The notes under the pieces: generated by a model | Databases searched by the model: none | Told to the model about the DNA's origin: nothing | Seen by the model: the letters and a program-made list of their open reading frames with translations, nothing else | Program-made: the position numbers and the translations under genes | Assembly: GCA_028718905.1 (NCBI GenBank) | Contig: JAQUKV010000006.1 | Span: 41,300 to 105,299, forward strand | Length of the DNA stretch: 64,000 nucleotides | Reading direction: 5' to 3' | Origin: Candidatus Peribacteraceae bacterium | Lineage (GTDB): Bacteria > Patescibacteriota > Gracilibacteria > Peribacterales > Peribacteraceae | In this document: piece by piece, positions 57,350 to 64,000 of the stretch | Layout: every line of letters starts with the position of its first letter | How positions within the stretch are numbered: position 1 is the stretch's first letter

Positions 57350-57985
57350 GTGAATCCCCTCTCCCCCGCCTACGATCCGAAGATTGCCCGGCGCTACAGC
57401 GCACGGACGATCGAGCATAAGGTGGAGAACAAGACGGCACTTCAGAAGGAACTGGGCTGGCCCATGGAACCCAAGGCGCCTGTCGTCTGCCTTCCGGCGG
57501 GGATGTCGGATGCGTTGGGCGGTACACTCCTGAAAGAATTTTTACCCGGTCTGTTGAGCCTGCCCATTGAGCTGCTGGTTTTGGGCAAAGGAAGCGCGGA
57601 CTACGGAGAACTCTTCACGCAGCTTGCCGAGGAACGCGGTCACCGCATCGCGATCATCCCGCATGACGAAGACCACGTCCGCAAAATGCTCGCCGCATCG
57701 GACATCGCCCTCTTTCTCACGGATCCGACTGACATGCAGGAGCTTCATGCCTGCCTGCAGTACGGCGTCGTACCCGTTGCACAGGAATCCAGAGTCCTGA
57801 ACGACTACAATCCCGTTCAGGAAACGGGGAATTCCTTCCTCGCAGCAGAATCGACACCGTGGCTGATCTTCGCCGCTCTCGTACGGTCACTCGAAACATT
57901 CAAGTTCCCGTTCGACTGGCGGACGATTCAGCGGCACGGCATGGAAGCGGTTGGTGGGACGAAGGAAGTGGAAGACGAAGGATAG
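57350..57985 (+). CDS. stand-alone GT-B C-terminal domain, glycogen/starch-synthase-like half
   Basis: GTG start; NPLSPAYDPKIARRYSARTIEHKVENKTALQKELGWPMEPKAPVVCLPAG..LELLVLGKG..; aligns by eye to the GlgA C-terminal half only. Confidence 0.6.
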   Translation: MNPLSPAYDPKIARRYSARTIEHKVENKTALQKELGWPMEPKAPVVCLPAGMSDALGGTLLKEFLPGLLSLPIELLVLGKGSADYGELFTQLAEERGHRIAIIPHDEDHVRKMLAASDIALFLTDPTDMQELHACLQYGVVPVAQESRVLNDYNPVQETGNSFLAAESTPWLIFAALVRSLETFKFPFDWRTIQRHGMEAVGGTKEVEDEG

Positions 57986-58124
57986 GGAACTTGGGATTCG
58001 GGAACTAGGGAACTCGGAACGAAGAAATAGGATCTTTTAAAAAAAACCGATTTCCCCAGTTCCCCAGTTCCCTAGTTCCCTACTTCCCTATTTCCCTACT
58101 TCCCTATTTCCCTATTTTCCTACA
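57985..58124. repeat. inverted word array (GGGAACT / AGTTCCC)
   Basis: GGGAACTTGGGATTCGGGAACTAGGGAACTCGGAAC...TTCCCCAGTTCCCCAGTTCCCTAGTTCCCTACTTCCCTATTTCCC between convergent genes. Confidence 0.85.
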
Positions 58125-59517
58125 CCAAATAGGACCCCACCGTCACCCCGCAGAAGAATCCGAGAAAGAGGAAACTTGCAAGCAGAACGCCGTTGCGCCA
58201 GAGCGACGGCCGGAGCGGACGGGCGAGAACGCGGTTATTGAACATGTAGAGGAGTCCCGTGTACACGAACATCGTGAATGCATTGACGCACGCCCCCAGC
58301 ACGATGAGCTCGCGCGGTTGGTCGAACCCGAGGCTGAATACGGCGATCCCGAACAGAATCTGCGTCCAGAGAATGCCGTAGTACACGAGCGAAACACGCG
58401 CGGTGCGTTTGCGGGTGAGCAGCAGGGCGTTCTCGGTCATGATGCGGCTGGTCGAGTCGAGCACCGTGAGCTGCGTGGCGAGGAGCATGATGCCGGTCGC
58501 CAACAGAAACAGCATGCCGAAGACGGGGAGCGTGCGCCCGGCGATGGCCGAAGCCTCGAGCAGGATGAAGTGAATTCCCTGCGCGTTGCCCGCGCTGCCG
58601 AACGTCGTGACGTACGCGAGCAGCGACAAAAGGAGCATTGTGATGAGACCGAGCAGCCAGAAGACAAGAAAATGTTCGAGGTTCGTCACCTTCCACCACT
58701 TCTTCCAGCGTTTGAGATTCTCTTCTGTGACCGCAAATGTGGATCCGCGCAGTGAAATTTTTTCCGCGCCGCCGCCGCCAGTGATCACACTGGTGATGCG
58801 GTCGGCGTAGCGACCCATGCCGTACCCCTTGTCACGCACATAGCACGACTGGGCGAGATTCAGATTGCCGCCGGCCCCCGAATACGCCAGCGCGGCGAGG
58901 AACGTGGCGAGCGGTACGCCCGCAGGCAGGAACCAGAAACCCTGTCCCTGACCCACAAGCCCCTGCGCGAGAGTGACCACATCTGCGGAACGGGAGAGGT
59001 AGAGCGCGAGGAGAAGGATGAACGGCACACCGAACCCGATGACGATCATCTGCAGTCGCTCGACGCTCTTGTAGAGCACGCGTCCGATGGAGAGGAAAAA
59101 TCCGATACCCAAAAACATGATGATGGCCACGGCGTGCACATTGTCGAGCCCCAGCGCCCCGGCGAAAAGCGTTGCGCCGGCCAGTCCGATCCCCGGCCAG
59201 CCGAACCCGAAGAACGTCGAGAGAATGAACCACACGGGCAGCCGTTTCCACCGCTTCGCGAACCCGACGAAAATGCTCTCGCCGTGGATGAGCGCGTAGC
59301 GCGAAACCTCCATATTGATGAAAAACTGCATCGTGATCCCGAGAACGATCGCCCACGCCATCCCGAGCCCGAAGTTACTGGCGAGGTACGGCCACAGGAT
59401 CACTTCGCCGCTCCCCAGCCCAAGCCCGAGGATGATGAAACTCGGCCCGAGGATCTTACGGAGCTTCGGAGCGGGCGGGAGAGGCATGGGGCCATGCGCA
59501 CCTTTCTTTGCAGGCAT
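58120..59517 (-). CDS. Nramp-related metal-ion transporter
   Basis: 465 aa, ~11 TMs; GPSFIILGLGLGSGEVILWPYLASNFGLGMAWAIVLGITMQFFINMEVSRYALIHGESIF. Confidence 0.75.
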   Translation of the reverse strand: MPAKKGAHGPMPLPPAPKLRKILGPSFIILGLGLGSGEVILWPYLASNFGLGMAWAIVLGITMQFFINMEVSRYALIHGESIFVGFAKRWKRLPVWFILSTFFGFGWPGIGLAGATLFAGALGLDNVHAVAIIMFLGIGFFLSIGRVLYKSVERLQMIVIGFGVPFILLLALYLSRSADVVTLAQGLVGQGQGFWFLPAGVPLATFLAALAYSGAGGNLNLAQSCYVRDKGYGMGRYADRITSVITGGGGAEKISLRGSTFAVTEENLKRWKKWWKVTNLEHFLVFWLLGLITMLLLSLLAYVTTFGSAGNAQGIHFILLEASAIAGRTLPVFGMLFLLATGIMLLATQLTVLDSTSRIMTENALLLTRKRTARVSLVYYGILWTQILFGIAVFSLGFDQPRELIVLGACVNAFTMFVYTGLLYMFNNRVLARPLRPSLWRNGVLLASFLFLGFFCGVTVGSYLV

Positions 59518-59586
59518 GGAGGTAATCGTACCACTTCCTTTGAACAGACAACAATCACAATGTGCAACGGGTACAATGTCCGCGTG

Positions 59587-59673
59587 ATGATCGCACTTCC
59601 CTTCGTCGGGCTACTCGTGATCGGCATCATCGTCCTGCTCGTATGGGCGGCGATGAAGGATCAGGACAAATGA
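59587..59673 (+). CDS. possible 28-aa single-TM peptide
   Basis: MIALPFVGLLVIGIIVLLVWAAMKDQDK. Confidence 0.35.
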   Translation: MIALPFVGLLVIGIIVLLVWAAMKDQDK

Positions 59674-59690
59674 GCGTGCACGAAACGCGG

Positions 59691-60119
59691 TCAATTCATC
59701 GGTTCATGATTGCTTCTGGCCGCTTCGAACCGGGACCAGAGCGCCGCTTGTCTCATACCTAAAAATTTCGCGCCGTCCTTCCTCTTCCCGGCGATCACGG
59801 GCACTGCCACATCGAGGACAATGAGAAGCTCCCGGCAGCGGGTGATGTCGGAGACGGAGAGGTCGCAGGGATCGCGCTCCCCGCGCGGAAGATGCTCCAG
59901 TCTTTCCATGCATGCCTTCACGGCGTGGAACGTGTGCAGCACCAGGTGATACAGCGACTCATGCGGGTGCAACGCAGATTCCGCCGCCACCAGCAACCGC
60001 GGACGAAGCAAGTACGACGGATACTGCAGGAAGGCAGTATGCGCTCTGTCCGCCACCCGATTCGCGATGTCGTGATCGGGTGCAATCGTTAACCGGGTCA
60101 GATCGAGCTTGACCGCCAT
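59691..60119 (-). CDS. hypothetical protein
   Basis: 142 aa, helical MAVKLDLTRLTIAPDHDIANRVADRAHTAFLQYPSYLL... Confidence 0.6.
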   Translation of the reverse strand: MAVKLDLTRLTIAPDHDIANRVADRAHTAFLQYPSYLLRPRLLVAAESALHPHESLYHLVLHTFHAVKACMERLEHLPRGERDPCDLSVSDITRCRELLIVLDVAVPVIAGKRKDGAKFLGMRQAALWSRFEAARSNHEPMN

Positions 60120-60237
60120 GCAGTCAAATTAAAATGTTTATCTGGTGTAGTCAAACACAGCGCGCACAATTCTACGCGCGGTTCTTGAGAGTGCAAATGG
60201 TGGACGAAATTAGATTGAATTGGAACACACTCGTCCC

Positions 60238-60855
60238 CTACCTCGAAACTGTAGCTGGAGTTGGAAAAGAATCTGAGTCCACAGCTTCTTTTCGTAACTC
60301 AACAAAATATGCATAATCATGATAAGGAGGCCGCCAATCTCTATCTGTCAGTTGCTTATACAATGCAATTTGCTCGGTGGTTGGCTTTCCAACAATACAG
60401 TGAACGAGTGTTTCGCAGCGCAAATGATAGCGATACGCCATTGCTTCCACTTTCCAATACGGAAACTCTTCTGGTGTATTATCGGCTCCAACATGAATGA
60501 CCCCTGTTGGTTTCACAATTCTCACAGCTTCTCGAAATAGCGCTTCCGAGATTTCATTACGTTCAACCTTAGGAAGCCATTTCCCAGATGAAGATTTTTT
60601 CACGGCATCATTGAGAACATTGAGTAGCCACACATCATTCGTCGATGAAGTATCTAATCCCGTCCACTCTCCTGATTTTGGAACCAGCTCAATTCCCTGA
60701 TAATTATTTTGAGGCCAATGCACATAGGCTGGGTCGAACGCAATTACTCTCAAAGTTCCACGACGTATGCTCTCAGTAATGGTTTGTAGGTGCGGAAAGT
60801 GAGTCAATGCCCCGACATGCACCTCTAAAGGAATATTTGATGAGGCGTTTTCCAT
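60238..60855 (-). CDS. hypothetical protein, AT-rich, possibly methyltransferase-like fold
   Basis: 205 aa; RVIAFDPAYVHWPQNNYQG...EALFREAVRIVKPTGVIHVGADNTPEEFPYWK; lower GC than surroundings. Confidence 0.65.
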   Translation of the reverse strand: MENASSNIPLEVHVGALTHFPHLQTITESIRRGTLRVIAFDPAYVHWPQNNYQGIELVPKSGEWTGLDTSSTNDVWLLNVLNDAVKKSSSGKWLPKVERNEISEALFREAVRIVKPTGVIHVGADNTPEEFPYWKVEAMAYRYHLRCETLVHCIVGKPTTEQIALYKQLTDRDWRPPYHDYAYFVELRKEAVDSDSFPTPATVSR

Positions 60856-60881
60856 AGCATAGTACTATAACATATTTTTTC

Positions 60882-61072
60882 TGGTGGGTCAGGAGGGATC
60901 CTTCGGCTGCGCCTCAGGACAAGTTTGGACTCATGTTGAAATGGGGCTTGCCATGAGGAACGCAGTGACGAATGGTGGGTCAGGTGGGATCCTTCGTAAC
61001 ACTCAGGACAAGTTTGAACCCACGTAAAAAACTGGCTTGCCATGAGGAGCACCGCAGACGCGGGGCGACGAA
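60882..61072. repeat. two tandem tRNA-Lys 3'-end units, each palindrome-interrupted and followed by a GGCTTGCCATGAGG...CGAATGG hairpin module
   Basis: TGGTGGGTCAGG(A/T)GGGAT+CCTTCG..CTCAGGACAAG+TTGRACYCA at 60882 and 60973; hairpin modules at 60945 and 61034. Confidence 0.85.
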
Positions 61073-61149
61073 TGGTGGGTCAGGTGGGATTTGAACCCAC
61101 GGCCAATTGCTTAAGAGGCAACTGCTCTACCGGACTGAGCTACTGACCC
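61073..61149 (-). tRNA. tRNA-Lys(CTT)
   Basis: GGGTCAGTAGCTCAGTCCGGTAGAGCAGTTGCCTCTTAAGCAATTGGCCGTGGGTTCAAATCCCACCTGACCCACCA. Confidence 0.95.
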
Positions 61150-61299
61150 AGAGGGAACGCGAGTGGAAGGAACAGAGAAGGATCGAGCAGCTCGGCTGTC
61201 TTCTATGTCCCGCAAGCGGGACAAGCGAACAGAGCTACTGAACGGCAAGCGACAAAGTATCAAATACATCCAGATGGCACAATGGAATGAAACACTTAT

Positions 61300-61501
61300 A
61301 AATAATCCGCGGCGAAGCGCGGGTCTCGCCCGTTCGATTCCTCGCTTCGCTCCACTCGTCACTCAGGGCGCCCTGAGCGTAGTCGAAGGGCGCGGGCCCC
61401 GCGCTGGAGCCGCACCACTGAGGGAAAAGAGAGCCCATGAGAGAAAAACCGTCCTGTCGGCTGTAGCCCGGAGGGCGAAGGCTGAAGGTTTGTCTCTCAT
61501 G
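61300..61501 (+). repeat. double-hairpin element E1, copy A
   Basis: AATAATCCGCGGCGAAGCGCGGG...CCCGCGCTGGAGCCGC...GAGGGAAAAGAGAGCCCATGAGAGAAAAACC...GGTTTGTCTCTCATG; ends 4 nt from the truB stop. Confidence 0.85.
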
Positions 61502-61504
61502 AAT

Positions 61505-62365
61505 TCACAACACTTTTCGTGCCCGACTTGTTCTGGTCCCATCCCTGCATGGAATGAGCACCGCAATAGGCAGTCCCCCGTGCCAGCCGATCGTATCGGG
61601 CGCGATTTCCTTCTGGATAGAGCGGCCGTGCTTGATATCCTCCGCCTCGGCATCGGTGAGCTCGAGTTTCGGGAACCCTGCGAGCACATCCTTTAAAGGA
61701 AGGACGCCCGTCCACGTGGCAAGCTCCGGCCTCACCGCAGCCTCGAGCTTCCACTCTCCCACCCGCGTACGCTTGAGCTTCTCAAGGTACCCGCCGCACT
61801 GGAGTACCTGCCCGAGGTCATGGGCGAGTGACCGTATGTACGTCCCCGAGCCGCAAGAGACGTTCAGGTGCAGATGCGGATAGTCATAGTGCGTAATGGC
61901 GCAGCCGGTGATCTCGACCTCGCGGGACGGAATGTTCACTCCCCTGCCCTGACGCGCTTTGCGATACGCGCGCTCACCGCCGACCTTCACCGCGGAGTGC
62001 GCGGGCGGAACCTGTTCGATCTTGCCGATGAAGCGGCTCGTGATGAGCGAACGAATGGCGATCTCATCGGGTGCGTGCCAACCCGCCACCGGCGTCCACC
62101 GCTCGATCACGCCCTCGCGATCATAGGTCGTAGAGGTCGCCCCCAGATGAACCACCGCCTCGTACTCCTTGGACAAATCGGTAAACAGCTCCACCACTTT
62201 GAGCGCCTTCGCGCCCACAGCGAGCACCAGCAGCCCCTCCGCCGCGGGATCCAGCGTGCCCAGATGCCCGATTTTCTGCTCCTTCAACACCGCGCGTACC
62301 GTTGCCACGGCATCGTGACTGGTGGGTCCGCAGGGCTTATCGATGAGGAGGAATCCGTGACGCAT
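61505..62365 (-). CDS. truB: tRNA pseudouridine(55) synthase TruB
   Basis: GFLLIDKPCGPTSHDAVATVR; KIGHLGTLDPAAEGLLVLAVGAKALK; HSAVKVGGERAYRKARQG. Confidence 0.95.
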   Translation of the reverse strand: MRHGFLLIDKPCGPTSHDAVATVRAVLKEQKIGHLGTLDPAAEGLLVLAVGAKALKVVELFTDLSKEYEAVVHLGATSTTYDREGVIERWTPVAGWHAPDEIAIRSLITSRFIGKIEQVPPAHSAVKVGGERAYRKARQGRGVNIPSREVEITGCAITHYDYPHLHLNVSCGSGTYIRSLAHDLGQVLQCGGYLEKLKRTRVGEWKLEAAVRPELATWTGVLPLKDVLAGFPKLELTDAEAEDIKHGRSIQKEIAPDTIGWHGGLPIAVLIPCRDGTRTSRARKVL

Positions 62366-62371
62366 GACGAA

Positions 62372-62487
62372 GCTGTAAGCGGTAAGACATAAAAAGACGT
62401 AAGTGGTAAGACATAAGTGGTAAGTGTTTCGATTGCACAGTCCCTTACATCACATCTTACGTCTTACATCTTATATCTTATATCTAC
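62372..62487. repeat. inverted word array (GTAAGACATAA / TTACGTCTTACATC)
   Basis: GTAAGCGGTAAGACATAAAAAGACGTAAGTGGTAAGACATAAGTGGTAAG...CTTACATCACATCTTACGTCTTACATCTTATATCTTATATC. Confidence 0.85.
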
Positions 62488-62533
62488 CCGCGCCGCTCAC
62501 AACAATTGTCCTCCACTAAATAGCAGGGGTACT

Positions 62534-63100
62534 ATGCACTCCATGGACCTCACGCTCACCTGGGATCTGTTCGTCATCGTCTTCTTCGCCGTCGTGATGA
62601 CCTACAGCTTCATCATCGGAAAACACGAATCCGTGAAGATCATCATCGCCTCGTACATCGCCATTGTCGCCGTGCAGGGCATCGGCAACCTGCTCGCCCG
62701 CATCTCGACCTCCGATCCCATGTTCTCGATGCTGGGCATCACCATCGATATCACCCTGCTCTCGACCACCAAGCTCGTGCTCTTCGTCGCGGCAGTGATC
62801 TTCCTCGCCGTACGCGGCGGTTTCGAGATCGAGTTCAAACGCGAGCCGGGCGGGAGCATCGACCTCGTGCTCACCGGCATCTTCGGCTTCGCGACGGCGG
62901 GTTTGCTCCTCTCGACCCTCCTCACCTATGTGGCGGATGTGCCGCTCCTTTCGAAAACCATCGCGGAGACGGCATCCATCGCTGTCATCATGCAGGGTAG
63001 CCGGCTCATGGCGACCATGATCACCTATCAGGATCTGTGGTTTGCCTGCCCCGCACTGCTCCTGCTCGCCACCGGATTCATCGGCAAAGAACAGTCGTGA
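62534..63100 (+). CDS. polytopic membrane protein
   Basis: MHSMDLTLTWDLFVIVFFAVVMTYSFIIG...; CvpA-like hydrophobicity. Confidence 0.75.
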   Translation: MHSMDLTLTWDLFVIVFFAVVMTYSFIIGKHESVKIIIASYIAIVAVQGIGNLLARISTSDPMFSMLGITIDITLLSTTKLVLFVAAVIFLAVRGGFEIEFKREPGGSIDLVLTGIFGFATAGLLLSTLLTYVADVPLLSKTIAETASIAVIMQGSRLMATMITYQDLWFACPALLLLATGFIGKEQS

Positions 63101-63344
63101 AGCCTCAGAGTCTCACAACTGACAGGAATATTTCAAGGAACAAGAAGCCCGCATTGAGCTGTGTGCCGAGAAGCGGGAACTGCAAAACAGCATCGTGATC
63201 CTGTTCGAATGGAAAGAGATCCGCACCCTCTGCTGCACAGATAGAGCGTCTTGCCAATTTTCCGGAATGTATTTCTGATATTTACAAGACCTTGCGCACG
63301 CACCAAAAGCCGTATAACAATAAGGAAAATTCTTCCCCCACCCC

Positions 63345-63686
63345 ATGACGCATCTCCGCTCTCTCGGTCTTAAGCTCGCAGCAATCGTTGTGTGCAGCGC
63401 CCCGTATCAGGCACTCGCTCAGATCGAAAATCCGCCCAACGTCGCAGGCAGAGGGCCCAGTGATCTCAGAGATGCGATCATGAAGGTGATCCAGAAAGTG
63501 CTGACGTTCATGACGCTCATCGCGGTGGTGATGATCATCGTCGCCGGTATCCGCTACATCATCTCGCAGGGGGAAGAGAGCGAAAAGGACAAGGCGAAGA
63601 AAATGATCATCTACGTGATCATCGGTCTCATCATCATCCTGATCTCGCAGGCCATCGTGACCTTCGTGATCGACACCGTCGCGTGA
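63345..63686 (+). CDS. VirB2/TrbC-like pilin-type protein
   Basis: Signal peptide + two TMs: VLTFMTLIAVVMIIVAGIRYIISQGEESEKDKAKKMIIYVIIGLIIILISQAIVTFVID. Confidence 0.8.
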   Translation: MTHLRSLGLKLAAIVVCSAPYQALAQIENPPNVAGRGPSDLRDAIMKVIQKVLTFMTLIAVVMIIVAGIRYIISQGEESEKDKAKKMIIYVIIGLIIILISQAIVTFVIDTVA

Positions 63687-63706
63687 AGCCGCAAACGTTG
63701 TCTTCA

Positions 63707-63735
63707 GAAGACCGTCTTGGGGGCGGTCTTTTCTT
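63707..63735 (+). terminator. intrinsic terminator
   Basis: AAGACCGTCTTGGGGGCGGTCTTTTCTT. Confidence 0.75.
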
Positions 63736-63736
63736 A

Positions 63737-63793
63737 CCTCACCCCCTACCCCCCTCTCCATCCCGCCCACAATCCCTCATGGAGAGGGGGCAC
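63737..63793. repeat. CCTCACCCCCTACCCCCCTCTCC..GGAGAGGGGG intergenic repeat
   Basis: Same phrase family as 13027, 29366, 37316, 53101. Confidence 0.7.
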
Positions 63794-64000
63794 ACTTTCT
63801 CTTGCTTTCAAGCTTACAAAACGAAATAGGTGCTCTTCCTATCCGATTGACGTCGGGTAGTTACGAAGGGGAAGGTCAGCTGACCACCGGCAGAGCCGGT
63901 GGCCTGAAGGAGAGCCCCCAAAGGGGGCTTGCTAAAGCGAGTCAGGCGTCAATCCCATTTGAGATCCAAGGGTGGATCTTGGTCATCCAGCCTGTCTGAT

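Overview
The window looks like a contiguous piece of a Patescibacteria/CPR chromosome, probably Peribacteria-like. That assignment is an inference from protein content and gene style; no rRNA is present. It is mostly ordinary chromosome: purL, murC, an FtsB/DivIC-like protein, rpmA, thpR-like, lepA, csaB-like, rplS, infB, DHH phosphoesterase, an NAG kinase+GNAT fusion, eno, lgt, DMT transporter, thrS, dnaA, rseP, comF-like, TauE/SafE, dut, ftsZ, ftsA, a 5'-nuclease, Nramp-like, truB, VirB6-like and VirB2-like proteins, several large unknown proteins, and four minus-strand tRNAs (fMet-CAT, Pro-GGG, Val-GAC, Lys-CTT), all with encoded CCA. The unusual content is a dense set of small structured repeats. 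(1) A GIY-YIG nuclease gene sits exactly between two perfect 61-bp direct repeats that include the 3' end of tRNA-Pro. Related tandem units follow tRNA-Lys. (2) Gene termini are echoed beside palindromic elements; lepA has a second copy of both its 5' and 3' ends, and the 3' copy is almost fully synonymously recoded. (3) Two ~160-bp structured elements flank a TauE/SafE gene and show several compensatory stem changes. (4) A ~100-230 bp hairpin element occurs at gene 3' ends and in frame inside comF. (5) Intergenic inverted arrays are built from reiterated short words, one of which is also inserted in frame in lepA. Other points: tandem surface-protein paralogs with alternative anchors (LPVTG versus SLH), a frameshifted Cys-rich pseudogene, candidate leaderless promoters, and an initiator tRNA with a non-canonical 29:41 pair.
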